NCBI RefSeq assembly: GCF_015864955.1
Contig: NZ_JADYWE010000001.1
Span: 496,001 to 560,000 of the forward strand
Reading direction: 5' to 3'
DNA length: 64,000 nucleotides
From: Salinibacterium sp. NK8237
GTDB lineage: Bacteria > Actinomycetota > Actinomycetes > Actinomycetales > Microbacteriaceae
In this document: positions 29,722-39,509 of the stretch, in pieces
How positions within the stretch are numbered: position 1 is the first letter of the stretch
Layout: each line of letters opens with the position of its first letter
Position numbers and translations under genes: made by a program
The notes under the pieces: generated by a model
What the model saw: only the letters and a program-made list of their open reading frames with translations
Told to the model about the DNA's origin: nothing
Database searches by the model: none

Positions 29722-32103
29722 CTAATGCCGGGCACCCACATCGTTCTCCGACCACACAGAAACCACACCGGGCTGCACCGTTGAAGAGACCAACACCAAG
29801 CCGTCTTCGTCACTGCGGGCTACTGCCGTGCCAGCGTCATCGAGCATGGTGAGCGCATCGGCCGTCGGATGCCCATAACCGTTATCCGCTCCGACACCAA
29901 TGAGTCCGAGAGTCGCTTTCAGCTCGAGATAGAGGGCCGGATACTGATCGCCGGAACCATGATGGCTTACTTTGACGACATCCACTTGTGTGAACGCGTG
30001 AGCGGAAGCGAGGCGCGACTGAGCGCTTTCGCCGAGGTCGCCAAGGAACACCGCGCTGAGACACTGCTGGAGACAGTCGGAGCGTGGAGCGAACTCGACA
30101 ACCACGCTCGCGTCGTTGCCAGGGTCTATCCCCGACAGCACTGCTGCAGGCCACAGGATGCTCCACTGCAGTTCGCCAATCTGGCCCCGATCTCCTGCAC
30201 TGACCTCCACCACGCGTGCCCCGGACGCCGCAAGTGTGCTGAGCAATTGCTCGTCGTCCGCTGAGCCGACCGGGCCAACGATGGCGGTGCTCACCTTGCC
30301 CACCACCGCCTCGGTTCCGCCAACATGGTCGTGGTCGAAATGGGTCAATACCAACAGATCGATGTGGCCAATCGCGAGGCGATCGAGACAGTTTTTGAGG
30401 AGTTCTGGCTCGGCACCGGTGTCGATGAGGGCAGTTTTGCCCGCGCTACGAACGACTACGGCGTCTCCTTGCCCGACGTCGCATTGGGCGAATTACCAGT
30501 CGCTCGGCCACGTGAGCGCCGTGCTCACGGCAGAGCCCACGACGACGGCGATGGCGAGAGCACCGGCGATGAGCAGCGAGGTTACAGCGTGCGCCCGCCA
30601 CGCTCCAGTGGTCATGAGAGCGGTCAGGAGGAGCACCGTGAGCACGCTGAGGGTCACGACCCCCACCCAGCCCTCCCACCACGGTATGCGCGCCCACGGG
30701 GCCTCGGCGAAGAATTCAGCTACCGCGGCAACCCACGCGGAGGGAATCCACGCGATCCACATGAGGCCAAGCCCGAGCGCCGGGATCACCGAGAGCGCCA
30801 CACACGCCGCGAGGCCGACGACAGTAGCGATGGGAGCGGCGGGCGCCGCCATTACGTTCGCGAGCACTCCATAGGTCGGCAAGGAGGGCTGCAAGAGCAG
30901 GAGCACGGGCTGACAGGCGAGCTGAGCCGCCAAGGGCACGGCAACGACGAGTGACAGCCAGCGGGGCATCCAACGTGCGAGAAATTGCGCAAGCGGTTCC
31001 GCAAACAGCAGTAGCCCAGCGGTAGCGAACACGGAGAGCACGAAGGCGAAGTTGCGCGAAAGCCACGGGTCGAACACGAGGAGTGCGATCGTAGCGAGGG
31101 AAAGAACGGCCATCCCCCGGATCGGCCTGCCGCTGCCCAGCGCAATCAGCACGAATGTTGCCATCAGCGCTGCACGCAGCACGCTCGGATCGGGCGTGAC
31201 AACGATCACAAACGCCAGCAGCACGAGTATCGAGAGAGCAATCCGCAGTGCGCGTTGAACTCCGGCACGTCCGCCGAGCGCCATGATCAATCCGACCACG
31301 ATCGCGCAGTTTGCCCCAGAGACGGCCGTGAGGTGGCTCAGCGAGCTTGTCTTCATCGCGGCATCCAAATCATCGCTGACGGCGCTGGTGTCGCCGATCG
31401 CGAGGCCACCCAAGAGTTCGCCCCCGCCACCCGGAAGCTGGGTCGTTGCAGCGGCAAACGTGCGGCGCAGCTGATTTGCCCAATCGAACTCCCGATTCGG
31501 AGCTGCGCGCCACTCTGGAGCATCCGAAGCGAAGAGGAGCACCGCGCGCCCGTCGCCGGGTTCGGTGTTCGCGAGAGTGCCGGTGACGGTGAAAGTGACA
31601 CCGATCCCCCACGGCACGTTTTCGCCGGCGGACTCTGAAATCTCACGGCCGTCTGGCACGTCAGCCGCTGTCGTTTCGCTCGCGCCGAAACCACCCCGTT
31701 CGCTGAAAATGAGTGCAGGAGAATCGAGCTCTACGATTTCGCCATCACTCTCCAACTCGATGATGTTCGCTTGAAAGAACTCTGCATCGTCAAGCACCGC
31801 GCTCGTCGTCACTGCTGTCGCGGTGACGGTCGAATGTTGTGCAGCGATCTCCGCGAGCACCGCTGGTTGTCGATTCTCGGCCTGAAACGCGACCGATGTT
31901 GAACACAGAGCCGCGAGGGCGCATCCCAGCGCGAGACTGGGCAACAGTCGTCGCTCGGTCACGAGCGCAGCCGCCGCACACACCCCAGCTCCGAGCCATA
32001 GGGCAATTGAAACGTGAACAGACCACGCTGGGACCGCGATCAAGAAGACCGCCACGATCCACGCGGCGGCAACCGGCAGGCTCAACCGCAGATCGAGAGT
32101 CAT
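29722..32103 (-). pseudogene. comEC: ComEC DNA-uptake channel interrupted by an in-frame TAA
   Basis: DNA translocation channel of natural competence. The 5' part (30493-32103, 536 residues) holds the multi-pass membrane domain and competence core (HLTAVSGANCAIVVGLIMAL). It ends ...TWPSDW-stop. The same reading frame continues without a gap as FAQCDVGQGDAVVV... into the metallo-beta-lactamase domain with intact THFDHDHVGG (to 29722). Relatives have W-Q-x-x-x-CDVGQGD here, so the TAA at 30493-30495 looks like a CAA-to-TAA nonsense change. The nearest downstream start (TTG 30354) would lose the CDVGQGD strand. Alternatives are a sequencing error or stop readthrough. Start overlaps comEA by 4 nt. 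Confidence 0.85.
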
Positions 32104-32696
32104 ACCGTGACCAAGTCGCGCAATCCGTCAAAGGTCGCGTCGCCAATTCCAGCAACGTTGCGCAAATCATCGATGCTCGTGAAGCGTCCGTTTGCGTCAC
32201 GCCAGGCCAGAATGCGTGCCGCCATCGCGGGGCCGATGCGGGGCAGCGTATCGAGCGCTGCGGCATCCGCGGTGTTCAGATTCACCCGGCCATCCGATTC
32301 CGTGGCCCCGGCTGCGTCGTCGCCGTCGCCGGCGGCAGGCACGGCGAATTGTTCGCCATCCGTCAGCAGCCGCGCAAGATTGAGTTGATCGCGATTAGCG
32401 TCGTCCGTGAATCCCCCAGCCGCCGCAATCGCGTCGATAACCCGCGCTCCCTCCGCCAGTTCGAAGAGACCGGGGCGAGCCACAGCACCCGTGACGTGCA
32501 CGAAGAGAGACGGAGCCTCAATCGCAAAGCTGTCGCCTCCATCACCAACCTCGCCCCGTGCGATCTCGAGGGCCGTCGGACTATCGGTGAGAGCCGTTGC
32601 CAACACCGCACATCCCAGCGCGACGAGCACCACAACGATGACGGCGCCAACGCGCACTCGCAGCCGTGCTTTGCGAGCCTGCTCAAACTCTTCCAC
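32100..32696 (-). CDS. comEA: ComEA competence DNA-binding protein
   Basis: DNA receptor of the uptake machinery, 198 residues. A single N-terminal membrane anchor (VGAVIVVVLVALGCAVLATAL) is followed by an SLBB domain (FVHVTGAVARPGLFELAEGARVIDAIAAAGGF) and the C-terminal helix-hairpin-helix pair (VNLNTADAAALDTLPRIGPAMAARILAWRDANG, DLRNVAGIG). I chose the GTG at 32696 because TAGTTT lies 6 nt upstream, the pattern of a leaderless transcript; a TTG at 32702 is the longer option. Coupled to comEC (ATGA), which is broken, so uptake is doubtful even though this gene is intact. Confidence 0.88.
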   Translation of the reverse strand: MEEFEQARKARLRVRVGAVIVVVLVALGCAVLATALTDSPTALEIARGEVGDGGDSFAIEAPSLFVHVTGAVARPGLFELAEGARVIDAIAAAGGFTDDANRDQLNLARLLTDGEQFAVPAAGDGDDAAGATESDGRVNLNTADAAALDTLPRIGPAMAARILAWRDANGRFTSIDDLRNVAGIGDATFDGLRDLVTV

Positions 32697-32700
32697 CCCC

Positions 32701-32739
32701 AAAAACTAAGCGCGCCCCGATTACTCGGGACGCGCTTAG
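32701..32739 (-). terminator. leuS terminator overlapping the comEA promoter
   Basis: CTAAGCGCG / CGCGCTTAG pairs over 9 bp with an inner CCGA/TCGG stem, and on the minus strand is followed directly by TTTTT. It terminates leuS. The last bases of the stem plus the T-run spell TAGTTT, which is also the best -10 box for comEA. Confidence 0.88.
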
Positions 32740-32757
32740 CGGTAAGTGTGGAGCTTC

Positions 32758-35364
32758 TTAGCCTTCGGTGGGCTGTTGACGAGTCGCGATGTTCACGATC
32801 TTCGGAGCACGCACAATGACCTTGACGATCTCGCGGTCACCGACGGTGCGCTTGACCGCTTCGGATGCCATGGCGAGAGCTTCGAGGTCGGCACCATCAA
32901 TCTTGGGCGAGACTTCGAGGCGGTCACGGACCTTGCCATCAACCTGAACGACGGCCGTCACGGAGTCCTCAACGAGGAGCGACGGGTCGGCCTTGCGCCA
33001 GCCGGCGAGAGCGACGGTGGGCTCGTAGCCGAGCTTCTCCCACATCTCTTCTGCCGTGTGCGGAGCGAACAGGCTCAAAGCGATCGTGATGACTTCAGCA
33101 GCTTCACGAACCGCAGCGTCGCCGCCGCCAGCGCCGGTGTCGATCGTCTTGCGCGTCACGTTGACGAGGTCCATGATGCGAGCGACGAGCACGTTGAACT
33201 TGAGCGACTCGGCGAGGCCTGGGCCATCGGCGAGGAAGCGGTGGGTGGCGCGACGAAGCGTTGTGTCGCCTGTCTTCCACTCGATCTCGGGGGCACTCGT
33301 GACATCCCGCACCACACGGAACGCGCGAGCCAGGAACTTGTGGGATGCAGCGGGCGACACATCTTCCCAGTTGATGTTTTCCTCGGGCGGGCCAGCGAAC
33401 GCCAACGTCAAACGAAGCGCATCGGCACCGTGCTCGGCGATTTCGCCCGAGAACGTGACAGCCTTGCGGCTGCGCTTCGACATCTTCTTTCCCTCAGAGA
33501 GCACCATGCCCTGGTTCAGCAGCGCGCTGAAGGGCTCGGTGAAGCTGACGTAGCCGAGGTCGAACAGCACCTTGGTGATGAAGCGCGAGTAGAGCAAGTG
33601 CAGGATCGCGTGCTCAACGCCACCGACATACTGGTCGACCGGAGCCCACTTTTCTGCTTCTGCCGGGTCGAAGGCCTGTTCGGAGTCGTTCGGGGACAGG
33701 AACCGCAAGAAGTACCACGAGCTGTCGACAAACGTGTCCATCGTGTCAGCGTCGCGAAGAGCAGGGCTGCCATCGCGCGGGTCTTCAACGTTGATCCAGT
33801 CTTCGGCGGCGGCGAGAGGCGACTTGCCCTTCGGCTTCAGGTCGAGACCTTCCGTCGACGGCAGTTCAACAGGCAGCTGGTCGAAGGGAACCGGAATCAG
33901 CTCGCCATCGGAACCGTGAATGATCGGGATGGGGGTTCCCCAGAAACGCTGACGGCTGATCAGCCAGTCACGCAGACGGTAGGTCTTCGCAGCACGACCG
34001 GTGCCGGCAGCCTCAAGCTGCTCCACAATCTTCCTGATCGCATTGTTCTTGCTCAGACCATCGAGAGGGCCTGAGTTGATCATGCGGCCATCGCCCTGCA
34101 GCGACTTGCCCGTCTCGCGCGGGTTCAACGGCGGCAGGTCATCTGGGAGGATAGCCATGCCGTTTTCGTCGAGCTCGAGAACAGGAATCAGGCCAGTAAT
34201 CGGCGCATTCGTGTCGAGCACGACACGCACCGGCAGGTCGAACTTGATCGCGAACTCGAGGTCGCGCTGGTCGTGGGCTGGCACTGCCATAACCGCGCCG
34301 TGACCGTAATCAGCCAGAACGTAGTCAGCAGCCCAGATCGGGATGCGCTCGCCCGTGACCGGGTTGATGGCGAAGCGGTCGAGAGGGATGCCAGTCTTTT
34401 CGCGACCGGCATCCTTGCGCTCGATCTCGGTCTGCTTCTGGGTCTGCTCGAGATAGCTAGCGAATGACGCCTTCACATCGTCGCTGGCGTTCTCCACGAG
34501 TTCAGCAGCCAAGTCACCATCAGGGGCGACGACCATGAACGTCACACCGTAGAGGGTGTCGGGGCGCGTGGTGAAGACCGTGACCTTGCCGTCACGACCT
34601 TCAATCTCGAAGTCGACATCCGCACCGACCGAGCGGCCGATCCAGTTGCGCTGCATCGTGAGAACCTTCGACGGCCAGGCGCCCTCAAGCTGGTTGAGGT
34701 CGTCGAGCAGACGGTCGGCGTAGTCGGTGATCTTCAAATACCACTGTGTGAGCTTCTTCTTGACAACGACGGCGCCGGAACGCTCGGACGTGCCGTCGGC
34801 CAGAACCTGCTCGTTTGCGAGAACAGTCTGATCTACCGGGTCCCAGTTGACCCAGGAATCCTTGCGGTACGCGAGGCCCTTTTCGTACATCTTGAGGAAC
34901 AGCCACTGGTTCCACTTGTAGTACTCGGGGTCGCTCGTGTGCAGAACGCGGTCCCAGTCAAAGGAAACGCCATAGAGCTTCATGCTCTTCTTCTGCTGGT
35001 CAATGTTGTCGTACGTCCAGCCACGAGGGTCAATGCCGCGCTCGATGGCAGCATTCTCGGCGGGCAGACCAAAGGAGTCCCAGCCGATGGGGTGCAGAAC
35101 GTTGAAACCACGCTGACGCCAGTAGCGTGCCGCGATGTCACCGAAGGCGTAGGCCTCGGCGTGGCCCATGTGCAGGTCGCCCGAGGGGTACGGGAACATG
35201 TCAAGAATGTACTTGCGCGGGCGCTTGTCTTCGGGGTCGCTCGTCGCGAACGGCTTAAGCTCTTCCCACTTGGCTTGCCACTTGGCGTGGATGGCGGCTA
35301 CATCGTAGTCCGAGGCACCATCGCGGTCGTCGTGTGCACCAGCAAAGTTGGGCTGCTCAGTCAC
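32758..35364 (-). CDS. leuS: Leucyl-tRNA synthetase
   Basis: Class I aminoacyl-tRNA synthetase, 868 residues, with the bacterial LeuRS layout. The HIGH-type signature is [21 protein letters not shown], the editing CP1 domain contains [19 protein letters not shown], and the KMSKS loop is [12 protein letters not shown]. The C-terminal anticodon-binding part ([17 protein letters not shown]) and [13 protein letters not shown] end are typical. GTG start. The 175-bp stretch upstream, towards the pabB stop, shows no clear promoter, T-box or leader ORF that I can support. Confidence 0.97.
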   Translation of the reverse strand: MTEQPNFAGAHDDRDGASDYDVAAIHAKWQAKWEELKPFATSDPEDKRPRKYILDMFPYPSGDLHMGHAEAYAFGDIAARYWRQRGFNVLHPIGWDSFGLPAENAAIERGIDPRGWTYDNIDQQKKSMKLYGVSFDWDRVLHTSDPEYYKWNQWLFLKMYEKGLAYRKDSWVNWDPVDQTVLANEQVLADGTSERSGAVVVKKKLTQWYLKITDYADRLLDDLNQLEGAWPSKVLTMQRNWIGRSVGADVDFEIEGRDGKVTVFTTRPDTLYGVTFMVVAPDGDLAAELVENASDDVKASFASYLEQTQKQTEIERKDAGREKTGIPLDRFAINPVTGERIPIWAADYVLADYGHGAVMAVPAHDQRDLEFAIKFDLPVRVVLDTNAPITGLIPVLELDENGMAILPDDLPPLNPRETGKSLQGDGRMINSGPLDGLSKNNAIRKIVEQLEAAGTGRAAKTYRLRDWLISRQRFWGTPIPIIHGSDGELIPVPFDQLPVELPSTEGLDLKPKGKSPLAAAEDWINVEDPRDGSPALRDADTMDTFVDSSWYFLRFLSPNDSEQAFDPAEAEKWAPVDQYVGGVEHAILHLLYSRFITKVLFDLGYVSFTEPFSALLNQGMVLSEGKKMSKRSRKAVTFSGEIAEHGADALRLTLAFAGPPEENINWEDVSPAASHKFLARAFRVVRDVTSAPEIEWKTGDTTLRRATHRFLADGPGLAESLKFNVLVARIMDLVNVTRKTIDTGAGGGDAAVREAAEVITIALSLFAPHTAEEMWEKLGYEPTVALAGWRKADPSLLVEDSVTAVVQVDGKVRDRLEVSPKIDGADLEALAMASEAVKRTVGDREIVKVIVRAPKIVNIATRQQPTEG

Positions 35365-35539
35365 GTAAACACTCTCAATTCGTTACAGGGAAGATCTAAG
35401 ATTACCCAACTCACGGCCGCGCTCGAGGGGGCCAAAAAGTGTCGGGCAATTCCATTGTCTATGAGTTGACGTCTCTCACAGTACACAGCCCCACGGTAGA
35501 CCGGTGGTTCGCTACAGCCGGGAGCGGATGCGCGACCGC

Positions 35540-36964
35540 TTAATCAGCCGGAACGCCGAGCACTCGCAGCAGTGCAGCCGCCTTCAACTTGACCTCGGCC
35601 AGCTCCTCTGCGGGCACCGAGAGAGCCGTGATGCCACCGCCGGCGCCAATCGTGGAACCCCGGGCATCCATCACGATGGAACGGATGACCATAGCAAGGT
35701 CAACGGAACCGTCAAGCCCCACGTACCCGAAGACGCCCGAGTAGATGCCGCGCGGGGCACGCTCAAGAGAATCGAGAATGAGCGTCGCCGAATGTTTGGG
35801 CGCTCCCGTCATCGATCCAGCCGGAAACGACGCCTTGATGGCATCGACAGCGCTCACCTCAGGCCGCAATTGACCCCGGATGGTGCTCACCAACTGGTGC
35901 ACGGTCGCATAGCTTTCTACGTCGAACAGCTTCGGCACCGTCACCGAGCCGACCTCGCAGACGCGACCGAGGTCGTTGCGCATGAGGTCAACAATCATGA
36001 GGTTTTCGGCGCGCTCTTTGTCACTCGCGAGCAGCTCGGCGGCGAGCCGGTCGTCGTCATTCTGGTCGGCGCTGCGGCCGCGCGTGCCCTTAATCGGCTT
36101 GGTCTCGATCAGGCCGCTCGGGTCGATAGAGAGAAACTGTTCGGGAGTGGAACTCAGCAGCGCGGTCTCCCCCACCCGCATGAATCCACCGTGGTGGCTC
36201 GGGTTCGCGGCACGAAGCGCCAGATAGGTGGCGACAGGATCAGCGACCTCATCGACGTGCACACTCGTCGTGAGACACAACTGGTAGGCATCGCCCTCGG
36301 TTATTGCGCTCTGGCAGGCTGCGATCATGGCGAGATAGTCAGCGTCGGAATCGCGCCAGACTGCGCTCGGCGGCGGCGGTGTCGCGGCGCGTGGTGAGTG
36401 TTCCAGCGGTTGCGCGGCGGTTGCCGGCGGTGCCTGCGCTGCCGGCATTGCCTGTGGCTCGGGAGCGCGTGCTTCACCCGCCGCGGCAACGAGCGCCGCT
36501 ATGTCATCGCGCCACTGCGCGAGCTCTGGCGTCCAACTCTCGCCGAGAGCGAGCAGGCTGAGCGACTGAGACGAGTGGTCGAACGCCAGAGCGCGGTCTA
36601 CCCACAGCCAGGCGGCATCCGGCGTCTCGGCCGGTTTAGCGATGGGAACCCCGAGCGATTCGCCGCGCAGTTCGTAGCCGAGCCAGCCGACCCAGCCGAG
36701 CCGGAAACCCTCTGGCGCGTCGGACACATCGACGTCGGGCACGGCAAACTCGCGTCGCATCCAGTCGAAAACGGGTTCCGTGAGGTCAGTGCTGAGCACG
36801 GCGCGCTGCGAGAGCGCGAGGTAGCTGCGGCCGGTCGTCGCGCTCACTCCGCTGTCCAGCCAGATTGCGCCCGCCGCACTATCGGCACTCTTCAGGAGTT
36901 CGCTAAACACCGCCGCGGGGTCGACCCAGCGCGGCAGGTCAGCAATGAGAACGCGAGAGCGCAT
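35540..36964 (-). CDS. pabB: Aminodeoxychorismate synthase component I
   Basis: Chorismate-using enzyme, 474 residues, making 4-amino-4-deoxychorismate for folate. The ADC-synthase lysine is in IETKPIKGTRGRS, where anthranilate synthases have Ala. C-terminal blocks AENLMIVDLMRNDLGRV, HQLVSTIRGQL and SFPAGSMTGAPK are strongly conserved. An Ala/Pro-rich linker of about 35 residues (around residues 165-200) separates the N-terminal half from the chorismate-binding domain and is unusual. No glutaminase (PabA) gene is visible nearby. TAGGCT 6 nt before the ATG suggests a leaderless transcript; divergent from a class IV lyase-like gene, 11 bp apart. Confidence 0.9.
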   Translation of the reverse strand: MRSRVLIADLPRWVDPAAVFSELLKSADSAAGAIWLDSGVSATTGRSYLALSQRAVLSTDLTEPVFDWMRREFAVPDVDVSDAPEGFRLGWVGWLGYELRGESLGVPIAKPAETPDAAWLWVDRALAFDHSSQSLSLLALGESWTPELAQWRDDIAALVAAAGEARAPEPQAMPAAQAPPATAAQPLEHSPRAATPPPPSAVWRDSDADYLAMIAACQSAITEGDAYQLCLTTSVHVDEVADPVATYLALRAANPSHHGGFMRVGETALLSSTPEQFLSIDPSGLIETKPIKGTRGRSADQNDDDRLAAELLASDKERAENLMIVDLMRNDLGRVCEVGSVTVPKLFDVESYATVHQLVSTIRGQLRPEVSAVDAIKASFPAGSMTGAPKHSATLILDSLERAPRGIYSGVFGYVGLDGSVDLAMVIRSIVMDARGSTIGAGGGITALSVPAEELAEVKLKAAALLRVLGVPAD

Positions 36965-36976
36965 AACCTAAGCCTA
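36964..36976. promoter_or_regulatory. Interlocked divergent -10 boxes of pabB and the class IV gene
   Basis: The two start codons are only 11 bp apart. TAACCT at 36964-36969 on the plus strand is 6 nt before the rightward ATG, and TAGGCT on the minus strand (36976-36971) is 6 nt before the leftward ATG. Each -10 box therefore overlaps the start codon of the other gene. Both transcripts would be leaderless. The -35 regions would lie inside coding sequence and are not obvious. Confidence 0.55.
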
Positions 36977-37740
36977 TGAGTGCGGACGCAATTTACCGGT
37001 GGCAGAACGACCAACTCCTCGAAGTTTCCCCCGACGACGTGCCTGAAAACCCCATGACCGTCGCCGATTCGTGGCTCGTCGACTCCGGCAAGGTACTCGC
37101 CCTCAACCTTCATAAGCAACGATTCTTGGATGCCGTCCCCGCTGCCCAGCAAGAAACTGCTGAAAAATTCTTCACGGCTGCGATCGCGGCTCTCCCCCGC
37201 GCTGGCGCCTGGTTTCCGCGCGTCGAGCTTCGCGGAGCCGAGTTCCTTCTGCGCTTGCGCGCCAACCCCGAGTTGCACCGCTCAGCGAAGGTGATCAGTT
37301 TCACGGGTGAGGATCCTCGGAGCCAGCCCAGCATCAAAGGGCCAGACATTCCCGCCCTGGGAGCCCTGCAGGTTGGCGCTCGCGCTCACGGCGCCGACGA
37401 AGCAATCATTCTCACCGACGAAGGCTTTGTTATCGAGGGCGCCTACAGTGCGATTTTGTGGTGGCGCGGCGAAATTCTCTGCGGCCCCCCGACGGAGTTC
37501 GCACGCGTAGACAGCGTGACCGCCCGCAGCGTGCTCACCCTGGCGCGGGCTCTCGGGCTCGACACCCACGAAGAAGCCGTGACCCCGGCCGAACTCGCCG
37601 AAACCGAAGTGTGGGTAGTGAATGCTCTGCACGGCATCCGTATCGTGTCGGAGTGGGTTGAGGGGCCAGCTGTCGCGGAGAAGCCGGGCCGTCTCGCGCA
37701 GTGGCGCACCCGGCTCGGAGCACTCGCTCGCACCATATAG
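36976..37740 (+). CDS. Class IV aminotransferase, probable aminodeoxychorismate lyase
   Basis: A 254-residue fold-type IV PLP enzyme. The probable PLP lysine is K121 (PSIKGPDIPALGAL) and the phosphate-anchoring region follows in DEAIILTDEGFVIEGAYSAILWW (E154). Divergent pairing with pabB argues for 4-amino-4-deoxychorismate lyase (PabC), which releases p-aminobenzoate and pyruvate; a branched-chain or D-amino-acid aminotransferase is the alternative. The start is fixed by a -10 box 6 nt upstream and by the adjacent pabB start. Confidence 0.8.
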   Translation: MSADAIYRWQNDQLLEVSPDDVPENPMTVADSWLVDSGKVLALNLHKQRFLDAVPAAQQETAEKFFTAAIAALPRAGAWFPRVELRGAEFLLRLRANPELHRSAKVISFTGEDPRSQPSIKGPDIPALGALQVGARAHGADEAIILTDEGFVIEGAYSAILWWRGEILCGPPTEFARVDSVTARSVLTLARALGLDTHEEAVTPAELAETEVWVVNALHGIRIVSEWVEGPAVAEKPGRLAQWRTRLGALARTI

Positions 37741-37777
37741 CCAGTCTGCTTTCGGCTTGGCTCGCTAGGCTGATTCT

Positions 37778-38494
37778 GTGGATCCCGCTGACCTTGCCCT
37801 CAACACCGCAGCCGCCGCTGCCGGCGTTGATATCGGCCAATGGGTCAACGATGCGCTGAGCTACATTCTTGACACCGTGCAGTCGGTTGACCCGGTACTG
37901 CGCACCATTTTGGCGGGCGTCGCGATCATGCTCGAGACCTCGATCTTGGTCGGGCTGCTCGTGCCCGGCGATACCGTGGTCTTAGTCGCCAGCTCAGCAG
38001 TGGGCAGCATTCTCGAGGGTGGCATCCTCATCGCCGTCGTTATCATTGGCGCCCTCATTGGTGAGAGCGTCGGGTTCGCCTTGGGGCGCTTCTTCGGCCC
38101 CAAGATCAGGCACTCGAAGCTCGGCAAGCGCATTGGCGAGCAGCACTGGGTTCAGGCCGAACGCTATCTTGGGCGCCGCGGCGGCATCGCGGTATTCATC
38201 TCCCGCTTCCTGCCGGTGCTGCACTCGTTGATACCGGTAACGGTCGGCATGAGCACCATGCGTTACCGTACCTTCATGGCGTGGACCGTTCCTGCCACCA
38301 GCATCTGGTCAATCGGCTATGTCTCCGTCGGCGCCCTCACCGCCGGTAGCTTTCGGGAACTCCTCGATCAGTTGCATTACGCGGGCTACATTTTCGTCGC
38401 CGTTGTGGCAGCGCTTGCGATCATCGCGTTTGTCGCCAAGAAATTGTTGCACCGCTCCCAGCAGCGCCATATGGAACATCACGACAGCGAATAA
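37778..38494 (+). CDS. DedA-family membrane protein
   Basis: A 238-residue multi-pass membrane protein of the DedA/VTT family. Family motifs are visible in LEGGILIAVVIIGALIGESVGFALGRFFG and FISRFLPVLHSLIPVTVGMSTMRYRTFMAWTVPATSIWSIGYVSVG (the conserved R..P..R-type amphipathic stretch). DedA proteins are undecaprenyl-phosphate or phospholipid flippases/transporters and support envelope homeostasis. The GTG is preceded by TAGGCT at 6 nt, so it is probably leaderless. Followed by a strong terminator. Confidence 0.88.
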   Translation: MDPADLALNTAAAAAGVDIGQWVNDALSYILDTVQSVDPVLRTILAGVAIMLETSILVGLLVPGDTVVLVASSAVGSILEGGILIAVVIIGALIGESVGFALGRFFGPKIRHSKLGKRIGEQHWVQAERYLGRRGGIAVFISRFLPVLHSLIPVTVGMSTMRYRTFMAWTVPATSIWSIGYVSVGALTAGSFRELLDQLHYAGYIFVAVVAALAIIAFVAKKLLHRSQQRHMEHHDSE

Positions 38495-38504
38495 ACGTTA
38501 ACGA

Positions 38505-38538
38505 CTGAGGGGCGGATGCTCGTGCATCCGCCCCTCAG
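38505..38538 (+). terminator. Long hairpin terminator after dedA
   Basis: CTGAGGGGCGGATGC and GCATCCGCCCCTCAG form a 15-bp perfect stem with a 4-nt loop, 10 bp after the dedA stop. No T-run follows on the plus strand, so it may be a symmetric terminator or barrier between the convergent dedA and opu genes. Confidence 0.75.
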
Positions 38539-38570
38539 TGCTGAACTAGTCAACAGTGCTGAACTAGTCA
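38537..38570. repeat. 16-bp tandem direct repeat
   Basis: AGTGCTGAACTAGTCA occurs at 38537-38552 and again at 38555-38570 with a 2-bp spacer (18-bp period). Each copy contains the palindrome ACTAGT. It lies directly behind the dedA hairpin. No function is evident. Confidence 0.85.
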
Positions 38571-38595
38571 GCTAGGTGTTGTTGCTTGGCCAGTA

Positions 38596-39507
38596 TTAGC
38601 TGAGACCGTTTTCGCTCAACCACGCGCTGGCGATGTCGTCAGACGACATCTTGTCAACGGTGCTCTGAACGTTAAGGGCTACGAGGCCTTCGGGCGTGAG
38701 CTTGGCGCTCACAGCGTTGAGCACGTCAGCAACAGAGTCAGCGATATCTGCGTTTACCAGCGGAACAACGTTGGATGCCAAGAAGAGCCCCTCAGGGTCA
38801 GTCAGGCTCACGAGGTTCTCGGTCTGGATGCGCGGGTCGGCGCTGTAGACGTTCGCGATGTTGATCGTTCCCGCTACGAGAGCGTCAACGGTCGTGTCGC
38901 CGGTCGCGGTGAAACTGACGGTTGCACCGTAAGTCTCTTCAAGACCGGCGGGGCCGTAGGGACGCTCTTCGAGTTCAGCGTTGCCGCCGAGCTTGAGGTC
39001 GCTCACGCCAGCCAGGTCCGCGAGCGTGACAAGCGAGTTCTCCGCGGCGAAGTCAGCAGTCACGTTGTAGGAGTCCTGATCGGTGGCAGATGCCTGATCG
39101 AGAACGGTGAGACCCTCGGGAAGTGCGTCAGCGAGCTCTGCATAGACCTCGTCTGAAGCGGTAGCCGTGGTGTCGGCGCTGTAGAACTGGAGAAGGTTTC
39201 CCGTGTACTCGGGCATGATGTCTACTTCGCCGCTTTCAAGAGCAGGAAGGTAGGCGTCGCGCTGACCGATCTGGAACTGACGCTCCACATCAAAGCCGGC
39301 GTTTTCGAGTGCCTGCGAGTAGATTTCCGCAATGATTTCGTTGGAGTAATAAGCCTGCGATCCTACGACGATGGTGTCGCTAGAGGCGTTATCATCACTC
39401 GATCCAGTGTCCAGGGGATCACTAGTTGCACACCCTGACAGGGCAATTGCAACCCCGACCGCGGCGGCGCCAAGCGCGAGCCGGCCTTTGTTCTTAGCTG
39501 TGAACAT
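38596..39507 (-). CDS. Osmoprotectant ABC transporter, substrate-binding lipoprotein
   Basis: A 303-residue lipoprotein: the signal (KNKGRLALGAAAVGVAIALSGC) ends in the lipobox LSGC, so it is anchored to the outer face of the membrane. The binding domain has the OpuAC/ProX pattern: VVGSQAYYSNEIIAEIYSQALENAGF, LESGEVDIMPEYTGNLLQFY and AENSLVTLADLAG. Ligands are probably glycine betaine, choline or carnitine. AGAGGA 5 nt before the ATG. Last gene of a four-gene operon, as in OpuC-type systems. Confidence 0.9.
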   Translation of the reverse strand: MFTAKNKGRLALGAAAVGVAIALSGCATSDPLDTGSSDDNASSDTIVVGSQAYYSNEIIAEIYSQALENAGFDVERQFQIGQRDAYLPALESGEVDIMPEYTGNLLQFYSADTTATASDEVYAELADALPEGLTVLDQASATDQDSYNVTADFAAENSLVTLADLAGVSDLKLGGNAELEERPYGPAGLEETYGATVSFTATGDTTVDALVAGTINIANVYSADPRIQTENLVSLTDPEGLFLASNVVPLVNADIADSVADVLNAVSAKLTPEGLVALNVQSTVDKMSSDDIASAWLSENGLS

Positions 39508-39509
39508 TT

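Noticed and set aside
29722..30354. An independent metallo-beta-lactamase gene
   Set aside because: The frame is continuous with comEC upstream of the TAA, and the only local start (TTG) would omit the conserved CDVGQGD strand, so it is better treated as the 3' part of an interrupted comEC.
35365..35539. T-box or leader peptide in front of leuS
   Set aside because: No specifier loop, no TGGNACCGCG-like antiterminator sequence and no Leu-rich leader ORF found on the minus strand.
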